20,072 nt of DNA from the IMG/VR virus record IMGVR_UViG_3300031974_002305, positions 1 through 20,072 of that record; one strand, 5' to 3'. This DNA is from a virus. Positions 13,729-19,891 of the stretch are shown here, piece by piece (positions within the stretch are counted from its first letter, which is position 1; the number at the start of each line of letters is the position of its first letter). A program made the position numbers and the translations under genes. Under the pieces are notes generated by a model, which did not search any database, was not told the origin of the DNA, and saw only the letters and a program-made list of their open reading frames with translations.

Positions 13729-13746
13729 CATTTAATTTTAAAAAAA

Positions 13747-14301
13747 ATGATTACACCGAAAATTATTAAACAAACTGTAGAGGCTTTTTCTGATATTCAC
13801 GACTTAGCCGAAAAAAATAGAACCAGGTTCGTAGTGGACCATAGATTTTTATATTACAAACTTTGTAAAATGTTTATTCCTAATATTTCCCTGGAGCGAA
13901 TAGGAAAAGCAGTAAACCGCAACCACGCTACTGTTATAAACGGTTTAGAGCAATTCGAGAGCCTTTTTAATACGCATGATTTTGCAGCTAATAGAACATT
14001 TAATTTATGCGTAGATAGTCTAAGAAAAAACACCGATGAAAAGACCTTAGAAGAGCTTTATTCTGTTTATGAGGTTAAGCAGCATTTTAAATTTAAACAT
14101 AAAAAGTTAGTTGAAAAATCCCATAGAGTTATTAACAAAATGAGGCGGAAACTAGATCTTTTGTCGTCTCATAGATTTGTTAAAAAGGTCCTGGAGTTAT
14201 CCGATGAAGAGCTAGACGAGCTAGAATTTAGGTTTAATAATTACTTCCTGGTAAAGGAACAAATGCGAAAAAATAAGGAAAAAGTAAAAATAAATACTTA
14301 G
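13747..14301 (+). CDS. DnaA domain IV-like origin-binding protein
   Basis: A 184-residue protein. Residues about 33-70 read YYKLCKMFIPNISLERIGKA then VNRNHATVINGLEQF, closely matching DnaA domain IV (the signature near GRDHTTVLHA), which binds DnaA boxes in double-stranded DNA. The ATPase domain of DnaA is absent. The rest is a Lys/Glu-rich helical region. Such stand-alone domains are found in phages as origin-binding or regulatory proteins. It sits just before the replication protein at 14327, supporting a role in initiation. It could act as a decoy or regulator of host DnaA boxes instead. Confidence 0.75.
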   Translation: MITPKIIKQTVEAFSDIHDLAEKNRTRFVVDHRFLYYKLCKMFIPNISLERIGKAVNRNHATVINGLEQFESLFNTHDFAANRTFNLCVDSLRKNTDEKTLEELYSVYEVKQHFKFKHKKLVEKSHRVINKMRRKLDLLSSHRFVKKVLELSDEELDELEFRFNNYFLVKEQMRKNKEKVKINT

Positions 14302-14326
14302 TTTTATTCTCTTAAACAAATACATT

Positions 14327-15016
14327 ATGAAGCCCACTAAAAGAAAACAATTTAGTTTTTTAAGAAGTTATTTCGACGTCTTAAATAAAATACCGGACGA
14401 TAAAAATAAGCTAGATTTTTTATTAGCTATAATCAATAAACAGTTTTTAGATCAAGACCCAGAAAACCTAGATTTTATTTCTGAGTTTGCTTATGAGAGC
14501 CAAAGGCACGCAATAGAAGAAAGTGTAAAAGGCTGGAAACGAGCGACTAAGACAGATTTACAAGGGAACCCCCAGACCCCCCCAGGGACCCCCCTACCGA
14601 CCCCCCTACCGACCCCCCTACAGGAAGAAGAAGAGAAAGAGAAAGAGAAAGAGAAAGAAGAAGAGAAAGAAGAAGAAGAAGAGAAAATATCTATAGTCGA
14701 AAATGAATTTTCTGAAATTTCTGTTTATCCCGATTTTAATGATTTTTGGGATTTATACGAAAAGAAAGTAGGTAAAAAAGAAAAGATTAAAAAAAAGTGG
14801 GATAAATTGCCGCAAGCGACAAAAGAAGAAATTATAAATTATCTTCCAGCCTATAAAGAAGCTCAACCGGATAAAAGATTTAGAAAAAATCCAGAAACTT
14901 TTTTAAATAACGAAAGTTGGAAAGATGAAATAATTAAACCTGGAGATATTAAAAACCCGAATAAACCAAAAATGTTAAGCGACGTTATGAGAGAGCGTTA
15001 CGGGTTAAATAACTAA
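14327..15016 (+). CDS. Replication initiation-like protein
   Basis: A 229-residue protein in two parts. The N-terminal part (about 10-70: RSYFDVLNKIPDDKNKLDFL ... ESQRHAIEESVKGW) matches the DUF6291 type common at the start of Gram-positive and Bacteroidota phage replication proteins. A low-complexity linker follows (PPGTPLPTPLPTPL, then about 22 Glu/Lys residues, to about 120). The C-terminal part (about 136-205: FWDLYEKKVGKKEKIKKKW ... RKNPETFLNNESWKDEI) is the widespread end of replisome organiser/primosome proteins. It probably recruits the helicase. Its leader is AAACAAATACATT. The linker DNA carries unusual C-tracts and a polypurine run. Confidence 0.78.
   Translation: MKPTKRKQFSFLRSYFDVLNKIPDDKNKLDFLLAIINKQFLDQDPENLDFISEFAYESQRHAIEESVKGWKRATKTDLQGNPQTPPGTPLPTPLPTPLQEEEEKEKEKEKEEEKEEEEEKISIVENEFSEISVYPDFNDFWDLYEKKVGKKEKIKKKWDKLPQATKEEIINYLPAYKEAQPDKRFRKNPETFLNNESWKDEIIKPGDIKNPNKPKMLSDVMRERYGLNN
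14569..14618 (-). repeat. G-quadruplex motif / iteron-like C-tract repeats
   Basis: Five C runs of 5, 7, 6, 6 and 6 (14569-14573, 14577-14583, 14589-14594, 14601-14606, 14613-14618) are separated by 3, 5, 6 and 6 nt. The minus strand therefore satisfies G3+N1-7 five times over, and the plus strand could form an i-motif. The last runs also form 12-bp direct repeats (CCCCCCTACCGA). It is conspicuous in an AT-rich genome and lies inside the replication gene. Confidence 0.8.
14622..14687 (+). repeat. 66-nt polypurine tract
   Basis: Sixty-six consecutive purines made of GAA, GAG and AAA units, starting four bases after the last C run. It encodes the Glu/Lys linker of the replication protein. Such tracts can adopt triplex (H-DNA) structure or unwind with help, so it may have a DNA-level role as well. 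Confidence 0.8.
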
Positions 15017-15059
15017 AAAAAAGAAAAAAAAGGCTGCGGCCAAAAAAAAGAAACAATGA
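15009..15059 (+). other. Lysine/alanine-rich out-of-frame coding remnant
   Basis: After the replication gene stop (15014-15016), the +1 frame reads a tail of six Lys, three Ala, four Lys and Gln, then TGA in an ATGA overlap with the next gene's start at 15056. All three runs of A are exactly eight long and followed by G. There is no start codon for this frame, and stops close it upstream at 15006-15008. It looks like the displaced C-terminus of the preceding gene or the target of a +1 shift at AAC TAA. Confidence 0.35.
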
Positions 15060-15688
15060 GCAACAAATTAGCAAAACTAGAAAGTAACTTACCGTTAAGA
15101 GCTTTCCCGGAAAAAAACTTAGACGAGGTTTTAAACACTGTTTTTAAACTATGGTTGGCGGATCTATTGTCAATTAGCGGCGAAAATGAAAACAAAATGA
15201 ATTTAGCTATAGGAGCTATAAAAGATCTTTTTTGGTCCCTTGGTTTATCGGAGATTAAAAATGCCTTTGAACTTTACGCCCAGGGCCGTTTAGGCATAGT
15301 TCCTAAATCAAACTACATAGATATAATTTTAGTTGGCCAGGTTTTCAAGGCTTACAAAGACTTCACAAAATCAAAAGTAAAAGCACCGATGGACAAAGAA
15401 CAAAAAGAAAAAGAAATGAAAAAAGAACAGGACGATTTAAGCGTAATTTTATGCTTTGACGCCTTCGTACAGGACCGAAGAGTTAACCCTAACAATTTTT
15501 GGATTTATACATACCTGGAGAAGGCTATAGGAGCAACCGATAAGCAAAAGAAATTTTATTATAAATTAGGCATAGATCAAAAAATGCCTCATGCCGAAGC
15601 TGTACAAATGGCTAAAGTTAAACTCTTAGTTATGTTTTTTGAAAAAATCGAGGCTAAAGGCGAACACGTAAAAAAATATTTACAATGA
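15056..15688 (+). CDS. Conserved early phage protein, unknown function
   Basis: A 210-residue protein following the replication gene. The first half is largely helical (LDEVLNTVFKLWLADLL, then AIKDLFWSLGLSEIKNAFEL and GRLGIVPKSNYIDIILVGQV), the middle has a Lys/Glu-rich linker (about 115-130), and the C-terminal half is helical again. The order N-terminal helical bundle plus a KxYxxFTKSK segment occurs in early phage proteins next to replication initiators, and a helicase-loader role would fit its place, but I cannot show it. It ends in an ATGA overlap with the PP-loop gene. Confidence 0.68.
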   Translation: MSNKLAKLESNLPLRAFPEKNLDEVLNTVFKLWLADLLSISGENENKMNLAIGAIKDLFWSLGLSEIKNAFELYAQGRLGIVPKSNYIDIILVGQVFKAYKDFTKSKVKAPMDKEQKEKEMKKEQDDLSVILCFDAFVQDRRVNPNNFWIYTYLEKAIGATDKQKKFYYKLGIDQKMPHAEAVQMAKVKLLVMFFEKIEAKGEHVKKYLQ

Positions 15689-16548
15689 TTATTTGTTGGT
15701 GGTCCGGCGGAATTACAAGCGCCGCAGCGTGTTATTTATCTATAGAACTATTTGGTTTAGAAAAATGTAGATTTGTTTTTATAGACACCGGGAACGAAGA
15801 TAAAGACACCTATAGATTTAAAAAAGACTGCGAAAAATGGTATAAAAAAGAAATAGAAACTATTACTGGGTTGTCAAAAAAATTTCCAAATATTCAAAGT
15901 GTTTGGAAGCATTACAAGTCTTTAAATGTTGCTAACGGCGCTATCTGTTCTTCTACGTTAAAAAGAGAAGTTCGCTTAAAATGGGAGCAAAAAAATAATT
16001 TTAAATACCAAGTGTTTGGTTTTGATATAAACGAAGCTAATAGGGCTAAATCTATGACGTTAAACTATCCTAAAGCTAAGCCGGTTTACCCTTTGCTTTT
16101 TCATGGGTTGAGTAAAAAAGATTGTATTAAAATATTAGAAAATGAAAACATAGAAGCGCCAAGGGCTTATAAAATGGGCTTCCATAACAATAACTGTTTT
16201 AAAACCATGTGCATACAGGGCGGTATAGGTTACTGGCAAAAAGTACAAAGGGACTTTCCTAAAAAATTCGAGGCTATGGCAAAAATGGAACATGAGTTGA
16301 CAGACTTAAAAGGCGCTCCGGTTACTATGATAACCGACCAAGCGAAAAAACAAAAAGGAGTTAAAAGGCCGCCAGTATTTTTAAAACCTCATCCAGATTA
16401 TCCAGAAGCTAAAGACATTTCAAAAATGAAAGGACGAGAGCCAAAGCCGTTAATGGACTGTAACGGGTTCGGGTGCGCTGTAAATGATTTGATGCCGGAA
16501 AACCCAACTGTACACGAAATTAACTACCAACTAGATTTATTTAATTAA
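15685..16548 (+). CDS. PP-loop ATPase, PAPS reductase-like
   Basis: A 287-residue protein of the adenine nucleotide alpha-hydrolase/PAPS reductase class. The PP-loop SGGITS is at residues 7-12, after a short hydrophobic beta strand, and FIDTGNEDKDTY (32-43) is the usual second strand. Cys88 (AICSSTLKRE), Cys171-x4-Cys176 and Cys259-x4-Cys264 could bind a zinc ion or iron-sulfur cluster; GFDINEANRA (112-121) is another conserved-looking block. These enzymes activate substrates with ATP and are related to DndC and sulfur-transfer enzymes. The substrate in phages is not known; nucleic-acid thiolation or nucleotide metabolism is possible. It is coupled upstream by ATGA and is followed four bases later by an HNH gene. 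Confidence 0.8.
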   Translation: MIICWWSGGITSAAACYLSIELFGLEKCRFVFIDTGNEDKDTYRFKKDCEKWYKKEIETITGLSKKFPNIQSVWKHYKSLNVANGAICSSTLKREVRLKWEQKNNFKYQVFGFDINEANRAKSMTLNYPKAKPVYPLLFHGLSKKDCIKILENENIEAPRAYKMGFHNNNCFKTMCIQGGIGYWQKVQRDFPKKFEAMAKMEHELTDLKGAPVTMITDQAKKQKGVKRPPVFLKPHPDYPEAKDISKMKGREPKPLMDCNGFGCAVNDLMPENPTVHEINYQLDLFN

Positions 16549-16552
16549 AATT

Positions 16553-16960
16553 ATGAAAATTAGATCAAAAAAAGGAATAGACAAAAAATTAGATGATGCT
16601 TGGTCCAGGTTAGTTAAACTTAGGGCTGGGATGAAATGCGAAATTCCTAACTGCCATAAAAAGGTTTTAAATTCTCATCATATCTACAGCCGATCAAAAA
16701 AAAGCACCCGTTGGGACGTTTTAAACGGCATTTGTTTATGCGTTGGACATCATACGTTCTCTTCTACGTTTTCAGCTCATAAAACACCCCTGGAGTTTAT
16801 AGAGTGGCTTACAGAATACAAAGGCCAGGACTTCATAGACCGATTAAGATTAAAAGCTAACTCAATTAGCAAACTTCATGCGTTTGAAAAGGAAATTTTA
16901 TTACAAGAGCTTCAAAAAGAAATAAAAGAATATGAAGAAAAGTTAGAAAAACCTTGCTAG
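16553..16960 (+). CDS. HNH endonuclease, NinG/Rap-like
   Basis: A 135-residue protein with a complete HNH look: Cys29-x4-Cys34 zinc pair, His42-His43 (NSHHIYSRSKK), Asn58 (LNGICLC), and Cys61/Cys63 with His66-His67. The N-terminal LDDAWSRLVKLRAG and the ISRxxxxxRWxxxNxxxLC pattern resemble lambda NinG/Rap-type recombination nucleases, which process branched DNA, more than a homing endonuclease. The C-terminal third is a Lys/Glu coiled coil. Its place at the end of the replication-recombination set fits. A restriction-like HNH nuclease is the main alternative. Confidence 0.8.
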   Translation: MKIRSKKGIDKKLDDAWSRLVKLRAGMKCEIPNCHKKVLNSHHIYSRSKKSTRWDVLNGICLCVGHHTFSSTFSAHKTPLEFIEWLTEYKGQDFIDRLRLKANSISKLHAFEKEILLQELQKEIKEYEEKLEKPC

Positions 16961-17005
16961 TTTGAAAATAAAGCCGTAATATTACAGTACAAAACAAATA
17001 CAAAA

Positions 17006-17380
17006 ATGGATAAAAACACGATTAAGACTTTACTACTGCTCATCTTTAAGAATGAGTTTAACATTGATAACCACGTAGATATTTACAGCGTCGAGAGGCA
17101 AGAGTTTATGTATTCTGCTGGGTTTGAGTTTCAGTCGGCCAATGATGCCGATAAAACTAAAGTTTACATGGATATAGAAGGCGAAATTATAAAAGACCTG
17201 GAGCCGATTAAATACCATAACCCGATAGGCGACGGTAGGTTAGGCGAAGCCCAGGAAGGTGGAATTTTTATACAGGACTGGAGTATAACCGAAGTAACGG
17301 TTTATGTAGACGGCGAAATAATCGAAGGTTTAATAACTGTAACGGATCTAGCCGAAGCCGATAAAATTACTTTAGGATAA
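17006..17380 (+). CDS. Hypothetical acidic protein
   Basis: A 124-residue acidic protein preceded by an ACAAAACAAATACAAAA leader. It is mostly beta-prone after residue 35 (VYMDIEGEIIKDLEPIKY, then ITEVTVYVDGEIIEGLITVT) and has no Cys. I recognise no family. An acidic, mainly beta fold might suggest a DNA mimic or a chaperone, but nothing in the sequence proves it. The stop overlaps a tiny membrane peptide gene by one base. Confidence 0.65.
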   Translation: MDKNTIKTLLLLIFKNEFNIDNHVDIYSVERQEFMYSAGFEFQSANDADKTKVYMDIEGEIIKDLEPIKYHNPIGDGRLGEAQEGGIFIQDWSITEVTVYVDGEIIEGLITVTDLAEADKITLG

Positions 17381-17469
17381 TGAGAAAGGAAAAAATATAC
17401 TTGCTATTTGGCTTATTTGTAGGCTTCATTACTGGCCTGGGAGTAGCAGTAGTAATAATGACAATTTAA
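17380..17469 (+). CDS. Tiny single-span membrane peptide
   Basis: A 29-residue frame starting at TAATG in the previous stop: a charged head (MRKEKIY) followed by one membrane span (LLFGLFVGFITGLGVAVVI). The small size and Gly-rich helix recall toxic or regulatory TM peptides, but function is unknown. Strict coupling to the previous gene and a gap of only 12 nt to the next membrane gene support it as real. Confidence 0.5.
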   Translation: MRKEKIYLLFGLFVGFITGLGVAVVIMTI

Positions 17470-17481
17470 CCCCAAATCGAA

Positions 17482-17664
17482 ATGAATTTTAGGTTTATTT
17501 TAATTATTTTGGTAGCCCTTGCGGGGATATTTTACGGTAAAACCGTGGGGCTGCTTTTTTATTCCTTCTTATTCTTTTTAGATCATATCGTAGAAAGCGT
17601 AATAACTTTAATAGTAATACTTTTTATAATCAAAAAAAATGAAAATAATAACAAAACAATTTAA
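17482..17664 (+). CDS. Small two-span membrane protein
   Basis: A 60-residue protein with two hydrophobic helices (about 3-17 and 27-50, the latter with IVILFIIKK) and a Lys/Asn-rich end. It follows the tiny TM peptide by 12 nt and overlaps the next gene by 26 nt. No family is recognised. The pair of TM proteins in an otherwise non-structural region suggests an envelope-related host takeover or exclusion role, inferred only from context. Confidence 0.55.
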   Translation: MNFRFILIILVALAGIFYGKTVGLLFYSFLFFLDHIVESVITLIVILFIIKKNENNNKTI

Positions 17665-18022
17665 GAACTACAAAAACGACGTTTCCTTAGCAGCTGGGTT
17701 AAAATTATTTGGCTTAGGGTTTGTTATAGACCTGGACCCGCCGACGGCAAAACATAAAAAGACTTTTGCTATAAGAATGGATCTTTTATTAGTTCGTTTC
17801 TTCTGGTCCTACTACCATAAAAGAAGGCCGATAGGAACTATAAATCTAAAAAAAGGGCAAAAAATCTGGCAGTATAACATACTAACAAAAGAACTAAAAG
17901 AAGCCTCATTTAAAAGAGGCAGAAACAACAAGAGAGGCGCTTTAATAATGGAAAAAAATTGTGTTTATGAAGTAGCAATAAACAAAAAGAACGCCGTTAA
18001 AAAGATGCTTAAACGCTTTTAA
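17639..18022 (+). CDS. Hypothetical basic protein
   Basis: A 127-residue, very Lys/Arg-rich protein whose ATG lies 26 nt inside the preceding gene. A middle block (FFWSYYHKRRPIGTINLKKG) is aromatic and basic, and the C-terminus (NKKNAVKKMLKRF) is strongly basic, suggesting nucleic-acid or membrane binding. I do not recognise the family. It is followed 11 nt later by a secreted protein gene. Confidence 0.6.
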   Translation: MKIITKQFKNYKNDVSLAAGLKLFGLGFVIDLDPPTAKHKKTFAIRMDLLLVRFFWSYYHKRRPIGTINLKKGQKIWQYNILTKELKEASFKRGRNNKRGALIMEKNCVYEVAINKKNAVKKMLKRF

Positions 18023-18033
18023 AATTTAAAACC

Positions 18034-18516
18034 ATGAAAAAACTAATATTAATTTTATTACTCAGTACAGTAAGTTATTCCCAGGAGTATATTAGCTTCC
18101 AATTTGACGTTAATAATCTTCTGGAGCTTAGAGATAACCCACGGATGGAAAAAGAGGTTAACGGCCTGGACTGGGACCTAGAGCTAGGAGCAATAGCCCA
18201 CAATATAGGCGTAGGGATATTTTACGGGGAGTTTAAGAACGCTTCTTATCAAAACTATGGCGTAGCATTAGATTATTATTTCGAGCCGTTAGAAGGCTTT
18301 AAAATGAGTTTAGGAAATAAATACCAGGCCGTAATTAGGTCCGGCAAATGGAAACATTTAGGGACTACAGGAAGTTATTTAAACCCTAGAGGAAAAATCC
18401 AGTACGATTTATCGTTTCTAATAATTGAATTTATAGCGGAATTTACCCAGCGGAATGACATAGATAAGCGGATATTTGAGGGTAAAGTAGGGCTTAAATA
18501 TAATTTTAAACAGTAG
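18034..18516 (+). CDS. Secreted beta-rich outer-membrane-like protein
   Basis: A 160-residue protein with a classic signal peptide (MKKLILILLLSTVSYSQ, cleavage near the Ser-Gln, common in Bacteroidota). The mature part alternates polar and hydrophobic residues in beta strands with many aromatic residues (FQFDVNNLLEL, GVALDYYFEPL, GKVGLKYNFKQ at the end), as in small beta-barrel outer membrane proteins. Length fits an 8-strand barrel. A phage-encoded envelope protein could mask or modify the receptor during infection; this is inference. It has a short A-rich leader and is followed two bases after by an HTH gene. Confidence 0.65.
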   Translation: MKKLILILLLSTVSYSQEYISFQFDVNNLLELRDNPRMEKEVNGLDWDLELGAIAHNIGVGIFYGEFKNASYQNYGVALDYYFEPLEGFKMSLGNKYQAVIRSGKWKHLGTTGSYLNPRGKIQYDLSFLIIEFIAEFTQRNDIDKRIFEGKVGLKYNFKQ

Positions 18517-18518
18517 TT

Positions 18519-18725
18519 ATGACCTTAAACCACGAAAAATTACACCTAGACATAGTAAGAAAGTTAAACCGGATCAATAGACCGCAAAAATACCTTTCTA
18601 AAAAATTAGGCGTCTCTAGAAGTACACTCTGGCGGATAAATAATAAAAAAGAAATTAAGTTAACTACCTTCTTGAAGCTGGTTAAATGGTTAGAAAAAGA
18701 TATAAAACTTTACATTAAAAATTAA
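18519..18725 (+). CDS. HTH (XRE-like) regulator, small
   Basis: A 68-residue basic protein. Residues about 20-45 read PQKYLSKKLGVSRSTLWRIN, a clear helix-turn-helix with KLGVSRSTL as turn and recognition helix, followed by a helix (TFLKLVKWLEKDIKLYI) typical of the XRE class. It is the second small HTH in the window and lies in the accessory operon rather than near a promoter. It may regulate this accessory cluster. Confidence 0.75.
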   Translation: MTLNHEKLHLDIVRKLNRINRPQKYLSKKLGVSRSTLWRINNKKEIKLTTFLKLVKWLEKDIKLYIKN

Positions 18726-18730
18726 CAATT

Positions 18731-19036
18731 ATGTTTTACACGATTAACATTAAAACCGACTGGTTTACAATAGAAGAGTTTAACAAAGGTAACGGATTTT
18801 ACAAGGTTATAGGGCCGGTACGCAGCGACATTCATTATTTTAATAACGGGTACTGGGTTACACTAGAAGCGATGAACATAATACCGAAAGAGTTTTTAGA
18901 ATTTTGGGACCAGGAAGAGCCAGGAAAAACAGAAGAGCCAGGAAAACTAACCGTAACGGAAGATTTCTTTTTAAAAACAATAGCTATAAGTAAAGCTAAT
19001 ACGCAAAACATCAAAATAACCGATATAATTAAGTAA
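18731..19036 (+). CDS. Hypothetical protein with EEPGK repeats
   Basis: A 101-residue protein of unknown family. It begins with a beta-prone segment (MFYTINIKTDWFTIEEFN) and contains EEPGKTEEPGKLT near residues 62-74, encoded by an 18-bp tandem repeat (GAAGAGCCAGGAAAA at 18914-18928 and 18932-18946). The C-terminal part is helical. The repeat suggests a flexible linker that changes length by slippage. It starts five bases after the HTH stop. Confidence 0.6.
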   Translation: MFYTINIKTDWFTIEEFNKGNGFYKVIGPVRSDIHYFNNGYWVTLEAMNIIPKEFLEFWDQEEPGKTEEPGKLTVTEDFFLKTIAISKANTQNIKITDIIK

Positions 19037-19053
19037 TTTAAAACAAAAACACA

Positions 19054-19257
19054 ATGAAAAAATTACTAGTATTATTAGCATTAGCACTAACCTTTACAGG
19101 GTGCGAAAAAAAAGACGACGAATGTTTATGTAAAGGAGCTTTCCTTCTGCAAAATACCGATAGGCCATTTTTTGCCGTTGTTGACTGCGAAACTGGAGCG
19201 CCTACGATAAACAATTACGCTAACTTTGAAATAGAGTATCTAGGATGCGTAGATTAA
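19054..19257 (+). CDS. Small surface-type lipoprotein
   Basis: A 67-residue protein with a clear lipoprotein signal: MKKLLVLLALALTFTGC with the Cys at 17, followed directly by EKKDDE. This Cys-x-Lys-acid arrangement matches the export signal that carries flavobacterial lipoproteins to the outer face of the outer membrane. The mature part is only about 50 residues with four more Cys that may pair. A superinfection exclusion role, like other small phage lipoproteins, is plausible but unproven. Its leader is TTTAAAACAAAAACACA before the ATG. Confidence 0.75.
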   Translation: MKKLLVLLALALTFTGCEKKDDECLCKGAFLLQNTDRPFFAVVDCETGAPTINNYANFEIEYLGCVD

Positions 19258-19263
19258 TAGGTT

Positions 19264-19320
19264 ATGAGTAAAGCAAACGAAATTTATAACAATGACAAAC
19301 GATCAATTAAACCAAGGTAA
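19264..19320 (+). CDS. Very short ORF, possible gene remnant
   Basis: An 18-residue frame (MSKANEIYNNDKRSIKPR) begins with the same ATGAGTAAAGCAAA as the gene at 19564, exactly 300 nt downstream. It may be the beginning of a lost copy of that gene or a leader peptide. It overlaps the start of the 19292 gene. Low evidence for a functional product. Confidence 0.3.
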   Translation: MSKANEIYNNDKRSIKPR

Positions 19321-19561
19321 CGAGCTATCGAGCCGAATTAGCCAAAAAAGAAATACAATATCTTCACAATTAAAAGCATTAAAAGAGCTGGAGCTAACGG
19401 AAGATGAATTTTCTATATTTGATAAAACCACAACTAAATTAAAATTAAAAAGTACCGAATGTCACATAAATACAAAACGGTTAACAGAATTTCTGCAAAA
19501 AGAAGTGGAAATAAATAGAGAAGAACGACGAGAACTAAAACAACAATTTGAAGAGCTGTAG
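19292..19561 (+). CDS. Coiled-coil hypothetical protein
   Basis: An 89-residue protein, rich in Glu, Lys, Gln and Leu, with long amphipathic helices (SSQLKALKELELTEDEF and EFLQKEVEINREERRELKQQ). It is probably a coiled coil; no family or catalytic motif is seen. It sits between the two ATGAGTAAAGCAAA copies and ends three bases before the next gene. Function unknown. Confidence 0.6.
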   Translation: MTNDQLNQGNELSSRISQKRNTISSQLKALKELELTEDEFSIFDKTTTKLKLKSTECHINTKRLTEFLQKEVEINREERRELKQQFEEL

Positions 19562-19563
19562 CT

Positions 19564-19818
19564 ATGAGTAAAGCAAAAGAAAAAGCTAACGAGTTAGTAA
19601 ATAAGTTTGATATAAGTTGGGTTGAGTTTTTCTCATGGGAAGAAGATGGTTTTATAAATGAAAAAAACATTTATAAAGAACTATCACTGCAACAAAAAAA
19701 GCAATGCGCCTTTATTTGTGTAGAAGAAATATTAAATAATGGATTGGTTTCAATCCTTTCAGACGAAAGGGGTGCATTAGATTGGCAAGAAGTAAAACAA
19801 GAAATAGAAAAAATATGA
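19564..19818 (+). CDS. Conserved small phage protein (MSKAKE type)
   Basis: An 84-residue protein starting MSKAKEKANELVNKF and containing KKQCAFICVEEILNNG and WQEVKQEIEKI. Small proteins with this start, a C-A-x-I-C-V-E-E-I-L helix and a W..VK.EIE end are frequent in Bacteroidota phages; role unknown. The ATG is reached by two overlapping candidates, and the one used gives the conserved start. It is followed by a structured intergenic element and a methyltransferase-like gene. Confidence 0.65.
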   Translation: MSKAKEKANELVNKFDISWVEFFSWEEDGFINEKNIYKELSLQQKKQCAFICVEEILNNGLVSILSDERGALDWQEVKQEIEKI

Positions 19819-19820
19819 AA

Positions 19821-19891
19821 GCTAACGTTGAGTATAACAGGTCGTTTTAATGCCTGCTATACAGTGTTGTGCACTGTATGGCGGGATATTA
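19821..19891. other. Structured intergenic element
   Basis: In the 92-nt gap after the small phage protein gene, CCTGCTATACAGTG (19853-19866) pairs with CACTGTATGGCGGG (19872-19885): a 14-bp stem (8-bp perfect inner part, two G-T pairs) around a TTGTG loop. There is no following T tract, so it is not a standard terminator. It is preceded by GCTAACGTTGAGTATAACAG, which looks to me like the opening of structured repeats seen between genes in Bacteroidota genomes; this last point is memory and not verified. Confidence 0.5.

Noticed and set aside
14569-14618. CRISPR-like repeats
   Set aside because: Units are only 12 bp, contiguous without spacers, and in frame with the protein linker.
15032-15049. 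GGCTGCGGCC plus A run as a terminator
   Set aside because: The possible stem is only three base pairs, and the following run is A, not T, on the transcribed strand.
15013-15195. Minus-strand frame rich in Phe/Ser/Leu
   Set aside because: It is antisense to the Lys-rich runs and the gene at 15056; the poly-Phe end is a composition artefact.
16976-16985. GTAATATTAC palindrome before the 17006 gene as operator
   Set aside because: Ten-base AT-rich palindromes are expected by chance in this DNA and I saw no second copy near other promoters.
17033-17218. Minus-strand 61-codon frame
   Set aside because: It lies wholly within the 17006-17380 gene, and the leader on the + strand is convincing.
19434-19670. 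Minus-strand frame with hydrophobic stretches
   Set aside because: Hydrophobicity comes from reversing Glu/Lys codons of two + strand genes.
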